Origin: an uncultured Sphingomonadaceae bacterium
Lineage (GTDB): Bacteria > Pseudomonadota > Alphaproteobacteria > Sphingomonadales > Sphingomonadaceae
DNA: 64,000 nucleotides
Assembly (NCBI GenBank): GCA_947495985.1
Contig: CANMBD010000001.1
Location: forward strand, 744,001 to 808,000
Direction of reading: 5' to 3'
The notes under the pieces are model-generated. The model ran no database searches, was not told where the DNA came from, and was given only the letters and a program-made list of their open reading frames with translations. The stretch's first letter is position 1, and each line of letters begins with the position of its first letter. This document shows positions 10,105 through 18,740 of this stretch, piece by piece. A program made the position numbers and the translations under genes.

Positions 10105-10407
10105 CTAACGCCCCAAGGCCGGAAGCCTCTTTGCTATCGGCGGGGTTTCAGGAGCGGTCCAGCGTGGTTCGCCAACCAGTTGATCATCCAGCACCACAAG
10201 TACCGGGCAATTTTCGATGCGTCGGTCAACAGCAGCAATTATTGCTGCGGGCGCTTCCCTGTCGAGCGTACGCATCTTTGGCTTGTCTGTTTTGTCGAAG
10301 TCAATATTTTCAACAATATCCAAACATTTGGCCGGGTTGGGAGCTGCATTTGCCGGGCCAGTTGCGGCCAGTAGCGGCAGTGTCAGGGGCAGGAATATTT
10401 TATGCAT
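10105..10407 (-). CDS. Small secreted protein of unknown function
   Basis: A 100-residue protein not assigned to a family. A signal peptide (residues 1-21, LPLTLPLLAATGPANA, cleaved after ANA) is followed by a short mature chain with two cysteines (C28, C67) that could form one periplasmic disulphide, and a Pro-rich C terminus. AGGAG at the proper spacing supports the ATG at 10407. It converges on the DUF1343 gene with only four bases between the stops. The upstream side faces the 23-bp palindrome at 10473-10495 and the WYL-like gene. Confidence 0.6.
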   Translation of the reverse strand: MHKIFLPLTLPLLAATGPANAAPNPAKCLDIVENIDFDKTDKPKMRTLDREAPAAIIAAVDRRIENCPVLVVLDDQLVGEPRWTAPETPPIAKRLPALGR

Positions 10408-10472
10408 GGGGGACTCCTCTGCGAAATCTTACCATATGTAAGAGATATTCGAAAGTGAGTTGGCCGGTTTAG

Positions 10473-10495
10473 GAAATGTTGCAATGCAACATTTC
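10473..10495. promoter_or_regulatory. Perfect 23-bp palindrome, candidate operator
   Basis: GAAATGTTGCA, a central A, then the exact reverse complement TGCAACATTTC: two 11-base arms with no mismatch. It sits 36 bp before the ATG of the WYL-like gene and 65 bp before the divergent secreted-protein gene, in a typical operator position. No T-run follows on either side, so an intrinsic terminator is unlikely. The core TGC-AAT-GCA resembles the TGC-N3-GCA type of site I recall for PhaR-like regulators, but this is a weak analogy. Confidence 0.6.
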
Positions 10496-10531
10496 TGTTG
10501 CGTCGTCGTCTATTTTTGATATCTTGCAGCC

Positions 10532-10834
10532 ATGCTACCAAACAAAGAATTTTTGGAAGGCGTTGCGCTGAAAAAATGTGTGACCGCCACTTATAACAAA
10601 ATGCAGGTCACCCTTGCGCCGCATATTCTCTATACTCGTCATGATGAGATGCATGTTGATGCTGTCACGATCGAGAGGGAAGGGCAACCGCCTCGCGAGT
10701 TGAAATTAGGCACGTTTAAACTTTCAGGCCTGAAAGAGGTGGTGGTCGAAGATCGGCAGTTTGAACCGTCGGATCTTTTTGATTCAGCGGCTGAAAAATA
10801 CCAGGGAACAACCTTGCTGGCGGTTGAAGCTTAG
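10532..10834 (+). CDS. Small WYL-like / conserved hypothetical protein
   Basis: A 100-residue protein without signal peptide or membrane segment. The pattern of an alternating beta core (TATYNKMQVTLAPHILYTRHDEMHVDAVTIE) followed by LKLGTFKLSGLKEV resembles the ligand-sensing WYL fold of transcription regulators, but there is no HTH, so it would be a stand-alone domain. The resemblance is by eye only. No strong Shine-Dalgarno precedes the ATG. A perfect 23-bp palindrome lies 36 bp upstream. It ends four bases from the convergent VWA gene. Confidence 0.55.
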   Translation: MLPNKEFLEGVALKKCVTATYNKMQVTLAPHILYTRHDEMHVDAVTIEREGQPPRELKLGTFKLSGLKEVVVEDRQFEPSDLFDSAAEKYQGTTLLAVEA

Positions 10835-10838
10835 CGCT

Positions 10839-12023
10839 TTATGATCCATGTTTACGGGTCAATTCCTTCATGGCGTCGCTCAAACCCTCCAATGTCAGCG
10901 GGTACATCCGATCGTTCATCAATTCCTTGACGATTTTGACACTCTGAGAATAACCCCATTGCTTTTCCGGTACCGGATTTAACCAAGCGGTCGCGGGATA
11001 AGTATTGGTCATTCGGTTAAGCCAGGTCACGCCGGCTTCCTCGTTAAAATGCTCGACGGAACCGCCGGGATGAGTGATTTCATAAGGGCTCATTGACGCG
11101 TCACCGACAAAAATCAGCTTATAGTCATGGCCATATTTATGAAGGATATCCCAAGTATTTGTCCGTTCTGAGAAACGCCGGCGATTGTCCTTCCAGACAC
11201 CTTCGTAGACACAGTTATGGAAATAGAAAAACTCGAGATTCTTGAATTCGGTAGTCGCAGCTGAAAATAGCTCTTCGCAGAGTTTGATAAAAGGATCCAT
11301 TGATCCGCCCACATCCAAGAAAAGCAATAGCTTTACCGCATTGTGCCGCTCAGGGCGCATATGGATGTCGAGCCAACCCTTCTTGGCGGTTCCATTAATA
11401 GTGCTGTTGATATCCAGCTCGTCGGCAGAGCCTTCTCTGGCAAAACGCCGCAAACGTCGAAGTGCGACTTTGATGTTACGGGTTCCCAATTGCTTGGTGT
11501 TGTCGAGATTCTGAAACTCGCGCTTGTCCCAAACCTTGATGGCTTTCTTCTGACCACCTTCACCACCGATTCTTACACCTTCGGGATTAAAGCCGCTGTT
11601 ACCGTAAGGAGAAGTACCACCGGTGCCGATCCATTTGCTACCGCCTTCATGGCGTTTTTCCTGCTCGGCAAGACGCTCTTTCAGCGTCTCCATAATCTCG
11701 TCCCAGCTGCCAAGTTTCTTGACTTCGGCCATTTCTTCTTCGGACAGATATTTTTCCGCAATGGCTTTCAGCCAGTCGAGCGGAATATCTTCTTCCTGCA
11801 TCCCGTAACTGGTTTCAATACCTTTGAAAACCTTTGAGAACACTTGGTCGAAGCGATCCAGAAGCCCTTCATCTTTAACAAAAGTTGCTCGAGACAGATA
11901 ATAGAATTCTTCCGGACGGCTTTGGATAACTTCCTTGTCCAGTGCCTCCAAAAGCACCAGATGTTCTTTAAGCGAAGCGGTTATTCCCGCTGCTCTTAGC
12001 TCGTCCATGAAGTTGAAGAACAT
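10839..12023 (-). CDS. VWA-domain CoxE-like protein
   Basis: A 394-residue protein with an N-terminal helical half (IEVIQSRPEEFYYLSRATFVK-type region, about 25-125), a Gly-rich linker (about 130-160), and a C-terminal von Willebrand A domain. The metal-ion-dependent adhesion motif is DVGGS (237-241), with LVFVGDASMSPYE-like later residues. Such proteins pair with MoxR AAA+ ATPases and are thought to help remodel or insert metals into partner enzymes; CoxE does this for CO dehydrogenase, but no cox genes are here. The MoxR gene lies 14 bp upstream, so the two form an operon. Confidence 0.88.
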   Translation of the reverse strand: MFFNFMDELRAAGITASLKEHLVLLEALDKEVIQSRPEEFYYLSRATFVKDEGLLDRFDQVFSKVFKGIETSYGMQEEDIPLDWLKAIAEKYLSEEEMAEVKKLGSWDEIMETLKERLAEQEKRHEGGSKWIGTGGTSPYGNSGFNPEGVRIGGEGGQKKAIKVWDKREFQNLDNTKQLGTRNIKVALRRLRRFAREGSADELDINSTINGTAKKGWLDIHMRPERHNAVKLLLFLDVGGSMDPFIKLCEELFSAATTEFKNLEFFYFHNCVYEGVWKDNRRRFSERTNTWDILHKYGHDYKLIFVGDASMSPYEITHPGGSVEHFNEEAGVTWLNRMTNTYPATAWLNPVPEKQWGYSQSVKIVKELMNDRMYPLTLEGLSDAMKELTRKHGS

Positions 12024-12037
12024 CTGGTTCGCTCCGT

Positions 12038-12883
12038 TTAACGCGCTTCGCGTTTCGCCATGAATGCCAAGCGTTCGAACAGCATGACGTCCTGCTCATT
12101 CTTGAGCAAGGCCCCATGCAGTGGCGGAATGGCTTTGCTTGGATCCTGAGACTGCAACACTTCAAGAGGCATGTCTTCGGAAAGCAAAAGCTTCAGCCAG
12201 TCGAGTAATTCCGAAGTGCTCGGTTTCTTTTTCAGGCCTGGAACTTCCCGAACATCGTAAAAAATATCCATCGCTTTTTTGACCAGAACCCCTTGAATAT
12301 CAGGGAAATGGACATTGATGATTTCCTGCATCGTCTCGCGATCCGGGAATTTAATATAGTGGAAGAAGCAGCGGCGCAGGAAGGCGTCGGGCAATTCTTT
12401 TTCATTGTTGGACGTGATCACGACGATCGGCCGTTCTGCCGCCTTGATGGTTTCTTTCGTTTCGTAAACATGGAATTCCATGCGATCGAGTTCCTGCAAC
12501 AAATCGTTGGGAAATTCGATGTCCGCCTTGTCAATTTCGTCGATCAGCAGGACCGGCAATTCCTTGCTGGTAAAGGCTTCCCAGAGTTTACCCCGGCGGA
12601 TGTAGTTCGAGATATCATGGACACGCTCATCGCCTAACTGACCATCGCGAAGTCGCGCAACGGCATCATATTCATAAAGACCCTGATGGGCTTTGGTTGT
12701 AGACTTTACATTCCATTCGATCAGCGGCGCGCCAGTGGCCTTGGCAATTTCATGTGCAAGAACGGTTTTACCGGTGCCAGGCTCGCCTTTTACGAGGAGC
12801 GGGCGCCGAAGCGTCACGGCAGCGTTGACCGCAACCTTCAAATCATCGGTTGCTACATAATCTTTGGTACCGTCAAAACGCAT
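12038..12883 (-). CDS. MoxR-family AAA+ ATPase
   Basis: A 281-residue AAA+ ATPase of the MoxR group. Walker A is GEPGTGKT (33-40), Walker B LLIDEIDKAD (112-121), sensor 1 VITSNNEKELPDAFLRRC with an arginine finger nearby. It would form a ring and act as a chaperone on a client, recruited by the VWA protein encoded 14 bp downstream. The start at 12883 is the family start. Client enzyme is unidentified because no obvious metalloenzyme gene is adjacent. The segment upstream (12884-12990) contains a direct repeat GTTAATCA at 12949 and 12961. Confidence 0.93.
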   Translation of the reverse strand: MRFDGTKDYVATDDLKVAVNAAVTLRRPLLVKGEPGTGKTVLAHEIAKATGAPLIEWNVKSTTKAHQGLYEYDAVARLRDGQLGDERVHDISNYIRRGKLWEAFTSKELPVLLIDEIDKADIEFPNDLLQELDRMEFHVYETKETIKAAERPIVVITSNNEKELPDAFLRRCFFHYIKFPDRETMQEIINVHFPDIQGVLVKKAMDIFYDVREVPGLKKKPSTSELLDWLKLLLSEDMPLEVLQSQDPSKAIPPLHGALLKNEQDVMLFERLAFMAKREAR

Positions 12884-12990
12884 ATTCCATATTCCCTTGC
12901 CGTAAACGTCAATGGAATAGCGATAGGGAAAAGGCCGTTTTGAGGCAAGTTAATCATTTAGTTAATCAAACAAATGCCTGATGTTGCCGG

Positions 12991-13659
12991 TCAGCCTGCG
13001 TTACGCGCATTCTTGCGGGCTTCAAGGAGCTGCCAAAGGCCGCGATGTTGGGTCAATATCTGATCGACGCCAAAATTGATCGCGCGCTCAACGGCACTGG
13101 ATTGCGACAGTTCAGCATTTAGAACATGCGTTGCTTCCGCTGAAGGTAGAATCGCTTTTCTGGGCTCTACACCTAATTTTATGGCGACCTTTTCAAGCAA
13201 TGGCCGGATAGCTTGCCAATCCAGAACAAGGGCAAAGGATGCACCCAGGGCACAGCCGTTGCGGTCAGACTGTGAGAGCATCTCGAGCGCTTTGCGCTGG
13301 GCCAACACAGTTGCATTGCTTTGGTCTTCGCTGCGCACGCCTGATATCGGTCCGGCAGCGACGGTCAACGTCGTCAGAAAGGCCCGCTCGGCGGAAAAAC
13401 CGTCCATCGCTTCTACAAGCCATTCGCGGGCGACAACATCAGCGGTCTTGGTAGCGGCATGGTCGACCACACCGGGGTGGCGGCCGTGCAAAACGCAAAG
13501 AAAATGAGCGATATCGGCAATATCCGCGCCGCTTAACGCCGTGAAATCGCTCTCGATCGCTTCAATATAGCTGGCAGATTGCGTGCCATGTTCGGCGACA
13601 TGGTCCACCAAAGATGGTCGCGCGGATGGTATTAAACTGGTTTCTGGCATTGCGCTCAC
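12991..13659 (-). CDS. Conserved hypothetical protein, 222 residues
   Basis: I do not recognise a named function. The protein is soluble, predominantly alpha-helical and Ala-rich, with a segment FLCVLHGRHPGVVDHAA near residue 55 and AFLTTLTVAAGPISGVRSEDQSNATV near 110; the layout resembles small uncharacterised proteins common in sphingomonads. No signal peptide, transmembrane span or catalytic motif is visible. It lies alone between moxR (107 bp away) and rpoD (159 bp), all on the minus strand, but the gaps suggest its own promoter. Confidence 0.6.
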   Translation of the reverse strand: MSAMPETSLIPSARPSLVDHVAEHGTQSASYIEAIESDFTALSGADIADIAHFLCVLHGRHPGVVDHAATKTADVVAREWLVEAMDGFSAERAFLTTLTVAAGPISGVRSEDQSNATVLAQRKALEMLSQSDRNGCALGASFALVLDWQAIRPLLEKVAIKLGVEPRKAILPSAEATHVLNAELSQSSAVERAINFGVDQILTQHRGLWQLLEARKNARNAG

Positions 13660-13797
13660 ATCACGTTAGAGTTCCCGGTGATCTGTCGGACATTTGATGC
13701 CCGGCAAATCGCGTTACAACTCGTGATTAGCGCGAAAACCTAAATACCCGGTTTACGCCGCGTTAGCTAAGTGCAAACCATAGTATTGAAATGCTCG

Positions 13798-13822
13798 AAA
13801 ACAGCGAAAAACTGCGTTTTAT
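13798..13822 (-). terminator. Weak hairpin at the end of rpoD
   Basis: AAAAC-A-GC pairs with GCGTTTT around an eight-base loop, with one bulged A. On the minus strand it begins at the rpoD stop and ends in GTTTT. The uridine tract is short, so termination by this element alone is doubtful. Confidence 0.3.
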
Positions 13823-15843
13823 TGATCCAGGAAGCTTCGCATTTTCCGGCTACGGCTTGGATGTTTCAGTTTCCGCAATGCCTTTGCCTCAATTTGACGA
13901 ATACGTTCCCGTGTCACGCTAAACTGCTGGCCGACTTCTTCCAGAGTGTGGTCGGTATTCATACCGATACCAAAACGCATCCGCAAAACCCGCTCTTCAC
14001 GCGGTGTCAGGCTAGCCAACACCCGTGTCACCGTCTCTTTCAGATTCGCCTGAATCGCGGCATCCACAGGAATGATCGCATTTTTATCTTCGATGAAATC
14101 GCCCAGATGCGAATCTTCTTCATCACCAATTGGCGTTTCCAGGCTGATCGGTTCTTTCGCGATCTTCATGACCTTGCGCACTTTTTCAAGCGGCATGGAA
14201 AGACGCTCTGCCATTTCTTCAGGGGTCGGCTCACGGCCTTGCTCATGGAGGAACTGGCGTGAGGTGCGGACCAGCTTGTTGATCGTTTCAATCATATGGA
14301 CCGGAATACGAATCGTCCGCGCCTGATCGGCAATCGAACGCGTGATCGCCTGGCGAATCCACCAGGTTGCATAGGTCGAGAATTTATATCCGCGGCGATA
14401 CTCAAATTTATCAACCGCTTTCATGAGACCGATATTGCCTTCCTGAATCAGATCGAGAAACTGCAGGCCGCGATTGGTATATTTTTTCGCGATGGAAATA
14501 ACGAGCCGCAAATTGGCTTCGACCATTTCTTTCTTGGCAATACGCGCCTCGCGCTCACCTTTTTGTACCATGTTGACGATACGGCGGAACTCACCAAGTG
14601 ATGTTCCGGTTGCGGCTGAAATGTCGGAAATCTCAGCGCGAATCCGTTCGACAGACACTGCTTCCTTTTCCGCAAAGGCTGCCCATTTTTTATCTGTCTT
14701 GGCCATGTTGGCCAGCCAGCCGTCATCCAGTTCGTGGCCGACATAGCCTTCCAAAAAGGCACGGCGCGGCACTTTGTGGCGCTCTGCAAGTCTCAGCATC
14801 TGGCCGCCAAGCGCAGTCAACCGGCGGTTGAACGAGTAAAGCTGGTCGACCAGAAATTCGATCTTGTTGGCATGAAATTGCACGCTTTCCACCAAAGCGG
14901 TGAGTTCTTCGCGCAGGTTGTGATATTTTTTCTCGGACGCTGCAGGAAAATCATCACCAACCGCAAAGGCTTCCATGCGGGTATTCTGTAATTTCGAGAA
15001 TTTCTTGAATACGGACGTGATGGTTGCGAATTTTTCGAGAGCCTCAGGTTTCAGGGCTTCTTCCATCTGTGCAAGAGAAAGCGTGTTATCTTCTTCCTCT
15101 TCTTCGACAACGCGTTTGGTCCGACGTTCGGTCAATTCGTCTTCATCGTCGCCTTCACCTTCGGCCACTTCCGGTTCGTCTTCTACTTCATCATCATCCT
15201 TGAAAGATGGACCAGCCGTTTTCTCGCTGATTTCGCCGTCATCATCATCTTCGTCTTCAAGATTTTCCGGCACAGGATCTTTTGACAGCATCGCATCAAG
15301 GTCGAGTATTTCGCGCAGCTGCATCTCGCCATCATTAAGGGCGGTGGACCATTCGATAATGGCGTTGAAGGTTGTCGGGCTTTCGCAAAGGCCCCAGATC
15401 ATCGTATCCCGGCCAGCCTCGATACGCTTGGCAATGGCAATTTCACCTTCGCGGCTGAGCAGCTCAACCGCGCCCATTTCGCGCAGATACATACGCACCG
15501 GATCATCGGTGCGGTCGCCAGCTGCTTTTTTCGGAGCAGCCGCAGCGGTGGTTTTTTTGTCTTTCTCTGAACCGTCGATGGACTCGACTTCATCGCCGCC
15601 CATTTCCTCGGCAGCTTCGTCATCATTTTCTACAATTTTCACGCCCATATCGGAAATTGACGACATCACATCTTCAATTTGCTCGCTGGACATCTGGTCC
15701 TGCGGCATGGCTTCGTTCAATTCATCGTAGGTCAGGTAGCCGCGTTTTTTTGCCTTCGTGAGAAGCTTTTTGATGCCGGACTCATTCATGTCAATGAGCG
15801 GCGCATCTTCTGTTACCGCTGGTTTTTTTGCTTTGCTTGCCAA
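13819..15843 (-). CDS. rpoD: Primary sigma factor RpoD (sigma-70)
   Basis: The housekeeping sigma factor; 674 residues. Region 1.1 is at the N terminus ([20 protein letters not shown]), region 1.2 near residue 120 ([20 protein letters not shown]), a strongly acidic non-conserved region at about 195-255 with runs of Asp/Glu, region 2 around 440-510 ([33 protein letters not shown]), region 3, and region 4 with the -35-binding HTH at about 634-665 ([19 protein letters not shown]). It lies 68 bp downstream of dnaG on the same strand, the macromolecular-synthesis arrangement, and may be co-transcribed with dnaG or driven from the short gap. Confidence 0.98.
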   Translation of the reverse strand: MASKAKKPAVTEDAPLIDMNESGIKKLLTKAKKRGYLTYDELNEAMPQDQMSSEQIEDVMSSISDMGVKIVENDDEAAEEMGGDEVESIDGSEKDKKTTAAAAPKKAAGDRTDDPVRMYLREMGAVELLSREGEIAIAKRIEAGRDTMIWGLCESPTTFNAIIEWSTALNDGEMQLREILDLDAMLSKDPVPENLEDEDDDDGEISEKTAGPSFKDDDEVEDEPEVAEGEGDDEDELTERRTKRVVEEEEEDNTLSLAQMEEALKPEALEKFATITSVFKKFSKLQNTRMEAFAVGDDFPAASEKKYHNLREELTALVESVQFHANKIEFLVDQLYSFNRRLTALGGQMLRLAERHKVPRRAFLEGYVGHELDDGWLANMAKTDKKWAAFAEKEAVSVERIRAEISDISAATGTSLGEFRRIVNMVQKGEREARIAKKEMVEANLRLVISIAKKYTNRGLQFLDLIQEGNIGLMKAVDKFEYRRGYKFSTYATWWIRQAITRSIADQARTIRIPVHMIETINKLVRTSRQFLHEQGREPTPEEMAERLSMPLEKVRKVMKIAKEPISLETPIGDEEDSHLGDFIEDKNAIIPVDAAIQANLKETVTRVLASLTPREERVLRMRFGIGMNTDHTLEEVGQQFSVTRERIRQIEAKALRKLKHPSRSRKMRSFLDQ

Positions 15844-15890
15844 GTCTCAGGGCCCTTATTTTTAAAAACTAATCTTCAAAGTTCACACAA

Positions 15891-15930
15891 TTCACACGAT
15901 GTCATCGATATTCACACGATGTCATCGATT
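15891..15930. repeat. 20-bp tandem duplication across the dnaG stop codon
   Basis: TTCACACGATGTCATCGAT occurs at 15891-15909 and again at 15911-15929, a 20-bp period. The right copy encodes the last DnaG residues IDDIV and its TGA (15912-15914); the left copy lies in the dnaG-rpoD gap and would encode the same residues if the stop were absent. GTTCACACAA at 15881 is a further partial copy of the TTCACAC part. It looks like slippage duplication of a gene end. Confidence 0.85.
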
Positions 15931-17780
15931 TGGGTGAGTTCAACCAATCTGTCATGAAATTCCTGTTTCGCCTGCCGCAATCTTTGTTGCTCCGCATAGC
16001 TTTCTTCATCGAGATTATCCTGCACCCGCCGTGTTGCCTCCGCCAAAGCCGCTTCCAGTCCCGGTCGCGCAGAGATTACCTTAATCGCTTCTGCCAAATC
16101 ATTCTGCGCCCGTTCGATATCGTCCGACGGGGCATTATCTGGCAGTTTGCGGTTGAAAGTGAAATTCAGCGCATCGGCCCGTAACAGCCCTTTTGCGACA
16201 TTATAACAATCTGTCTGTTCCAATATGGTAAGAAGGCCCTGCATATCAAGCATTTCTTTGCTCATTGCGGCATGTATCAACTCCGATAGCAACGCCTGCA
16301 TCTGCGAATCGGCCAATCGCAGTACGGTTAGTTCTTCAAAATGCTTGGAAATCTGCGAAGGATGGCGGATCAGACCGCCCAATATGGCTTTTGCAATACG
16401 CAGGTCATGGCCGTCGATCAAAACGGACTTGGTATCGTCCATAGGCTTGAACGAAACATATTGAGATTTGAAACCGCTTTTTGACCGCGCGAACTGTTTC
16501 TGACCCGGGGCGTTGTCACGCCTTCTGAAAAAGGCCTCTTCATATCGCTGTTGAAAATCCTGACGGTAATGCTGTGCAATATCCTGATCGGCTATATCGC
16601 GAACATGGTCGGATAGTCGTTTTTTCAGGCCTGCCTTGGTTTCCGGCGTGTTGAGCGGTTCGGCCTCGAACTCCGCCTGCCATATCTTTTCGCCGAGCAT
16701 TTGTGGTTGGTCGATTAAAGCTGCAAATGCCTGTGGCCCTTCGGATCGCAGCAGATCATCCGGGTCTTGCCCTGCCGGCAGCGCGATGAAATTCAGGCTG
16801 TGAGACGGCCGCAATATCGGCAAGGCCCGCAAGGCGGCCCGCATGGCGGCTTTTTGACCGGCATTATCCCCGTCAAAACAGAGGATAGGGGCTTCGACCA
16901 TCTTCCATATCCGTTCGATCTGATGCTCTGTCAGTGCAGTGCCCAGCGGTGCGACGACATCCTCGAAACCGGCCTGGGCCAGTGCAATGGCATCCATATA
17001 GCCTTCCACGACCAATATCCGTCCTGTTTGACGGGATGCTGGTGACGCCTTGTCGAGATTGTAGAGTGTGCGGCCTTTGTCAAACAAAGGCGTATCAGGG
17101 GAGTTGAGATATTTGGGTTCACCATCGCCCAATATCCGGCCGCCAAAGGCAATCACCCGTCCGCGTGGATCACGGATCGGGATCATCAGTCGGCCGCGAA
17201 AACGATCATAGGGATCACGGTCGTCAACTTTGATGAGCAGGCCGGCCTCAACCAGTTGATTGACCCCGTGAACCGAAAGGGCTTCCTTGAGCCGACCACG
17301 CGAATCTGGCGCAAAACCAAAGCCAAATTCGCGGATCGTTTTCTTGGAGATTCCGCGATTTTTCAGATATTCACGAGCGGCCGCGCCTTCAATTCCATTA
17401 AACTGCGTGACGAACCAATCCTGTGCTGCCGCCATGACGTCATGTAGCGTTGCCCGGGCTTCCTGCCGCTGTGCAGCTCGCGGATCAGGGGCAGGGACTT
17501 CCATCTGGGCTTCGGCCGCCAGATCCTTCACCGCGTCCATGAAGCTCAGGCCGCGCTGGTCGGTCATCCATCGGATGGCATCACCATGGGCCCCGCAACC
17601 AAAGCAATGGTAGAAGCCCTTCTCGTCATTAATCGTGAAGCTTGGCGTTTTCTCATTATGAAACGGGCAGCAGGCCTTAAACTCGCGTCCTGCCTTCTGG
17701 ACCTTCACCGTCCGGCCAATCAGCGTGGACAAAGTCGTCCGGCTGCGCAATTCATCAAGCCATTGGGGAGAAAGGGTCAT
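15912..17780 (-). CDS. dnaG: DNA primase DnaG
   Basis: Synthesises RNA primers for replication. The 622-residue protein carries the CHC2 zinc-binding motif (C38, H41, C59, C62), the RNA-polymerase domain, and a TOPRIM core with E259 (VVEGYMDAIAL) and the acidic pair D303/D305 (CFDGDNAGQKAAMRA), all intact. The C-terminal helicase-binding region is about 440-622. Its ATG overlaps the stop of the upstream small gene by four bases (ATGA), so the two are translationally coupled. The stop sits in a 20-bp tandem duplication. Confidence 0.98.
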   Translation of the reverse strand: MTLSPQWLDELRSRTTLSTLIGRTVKVQKAGREFKACCPFHNEKTPSFTINDEKGFYHCFGCGAHGDAIRWMTDQRGLSFMDAVKDLAAEAQMEVPAPDPRAAQRQEARATLHDVMAAAQDWFVTQFNGIEGAAAREYLKNRGISKKTIREFGFGFAPDSRGRLKEALSVHGVNQLVEAGLLIKVDDRDPYDRFRGRLMIPIRDPRGRVIAFGGRILGDGEPKYLNSPDTPLFDKGRTLYNLDKASPASRQTGRILVVEGYMDAIALAQAGFEDVVAPLGTALTEHQIERIWKMVEAPILCFDGDNAGQKAAMRAALRALPILRPSHSLNFIALPAGQDPDDLLRSEGPQAFAALIDQPQMLGEKIWQAEFEAEPLNTPETKAGLKKRLSDHVRDIADQDIAQHYRQDFQQRYEEAFFRRRDNAPGQKQFARSKSGFKSQYVSFKPMDDTKSVLIDGHDLRIAKAILGGLIRHPSQISKHFEELTVLRLADSQMQALLSELIHAAMSKEMLDMQGLLTILEQTDCYNVAKGLLRADALNFTFNRKLPDNAPSDDIERAQNDLAEAIKVISARPGLEAALAEATRRVQDNLDEESYAEQQRLRQAKQEFHDRLVELTQIDDIV

Positions 17781-18136
17781 GAGGCGTCGGCCACCGGATA
17801 AATTTGCGTGAGATTGGGTTCAAATGCAGGGAACATGACGGTCAACATCCATTCAGGCGTTACGCCAAGATGAATTTCCAACCTTTCCAAAACTTCTGAA
17901 TATCCCTCGGCATCTTCCGCTATCTCGATAATGCCATCTTTGGAGGTGAAAGCCAAACATACACAATCGACCGTTACCAAATCCCGTTTGAAAGCATGAA
18001 CCTTCTCGATATCCTCCCATCGCAAATGGGCCGTTTTCTTCCGAAAACGATGAGTCAGGCCATTATCATCACATTCCACAATTTCAACATTGCGCAGCCG
18101 CCATTTGAGATAGCGCTGCCACAAGCTTTCCTTCAT
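17777..18136 (-). CDS. Conserved hypothetical protein between yqeY and dnaG
   Basis: A 119-residue soluble alpha/beta protein that I cannot assign. It starts MKESLWQRYLKWRLRNVEIVE, suggesting an N-terminal amphipathic helix, followed by a beta-rich middle (LRWEDIEKVHAFKRDLVTVDCV, LAFTSKDGIIEIAED) resembling small immunity- or PH-like folds. It is wedged tightly: its start shares one base with the yqeY stop (TGATG) and its stop overlaps the dnaG start (ATGA), so its dosage is tied to primase. Confidence 0.7.
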   Translation of the reverse strand: MKESLWQRYLKWRLRNVEIVECDDNGLTHRFRKKTAHLRWEDIEKVHAFKRDLVTVDCVCLAFTSKDGIIEIAEDAEGYSEVLERLEIHLGVTPEWMLTVMFPAFEPNLTQIYPVADAS

Positions 18137-18588
18137 CAGGACAGCGCGGCCTTCACCAGACCGCTGGCCTTGCTCATGTCGATTTCACTGCCGTGACGGG
18201 ATTTGAGTTCCGCCATCACGCGGCCCATATCTTTCATCGATTCTGCGCCAAGTTCTGTCTTGATGCCGTCAATTAGCGCCGCCGTATCCGCTTCGCTCAG
18301 CTGCGCGGGCAGGAATTCCTCGATCACGGCAAGTTCCATCTTCTCGCTCTTGGCCAATTCATCGCGGCCACCTGATTCGAACATCTCAATCGATTCGCGC
18401 CGTTGCTTCGCCATTTTTTGGAGCACGTCGGTCACCATGACATCGTCATCGAGCTTGCTGTCTTTGGTGCGCAGCTCAATATCCTTGTCCTTGATCTTCG
18501 CCAGCATGGCGCGTGTAGCGGCCGTGCGATCCTTGTCGCCGGCTTTCATAGCCGCAATTTGTGCCGCTTTCACGTCATCGCGAATCAT
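18136..18588 (-). CDS. yqeY: GatB/YqeY domain protein
   Basis: A 150-residue YqeY-family protein, related to the C-terminal tRNA-binding helical part of the amidotransferase subunit GatB. Characteristic pieces are MIRDDVKAAQIAAMKAGDKDR near the start, VLQKMAKQRRESIEMFESGGR in the middle, EEFLPAQLSE, and the GRVMAELKSRHGSEIDM region with the typical KAAL end. It precedes dnaG in many bacteria, as here. The ATG at 18588 was chosen because the family starts here; twelve further in-frame residues upstream do not match. Divergent from carA. Confidence 0.93.
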   Translation of the reverse strand: MIRDDVKAAQIAAMKAGDKDRTAATRAMLAKIKDKDIELRTKDSKLDDDVMVTDVLQKMAKQRRESIEMFESGGRDELAKSEKMELAVIEEFLPAQLSEADTAALIDGIKTELGAESMKDMGRVMAELKSRHGSEIDMSKASGLVKAALS

Positions 18589-18740
18589 AGCGTTCCCCGT
18601 AATTTTGGAATAAGCTACCAACATAGCCGCAACTTATTTTTTTTCATAGATTGCGACGGCAAAAAACTACACCTAGGCACGGCGAAATTTGCTTGAAGCG
18701 CAGGAGCATGCGGCTCCCGCCATAGATAAGGATGAAGCCC

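Noticed and set aside
14975..15730. Ser-rich plus-strand frame opposite rpoD
   Set aside because: It is the complement of the acidic Glu/Asp-rich part of RpoD, which always gives Ser/Arg-rich shadows.
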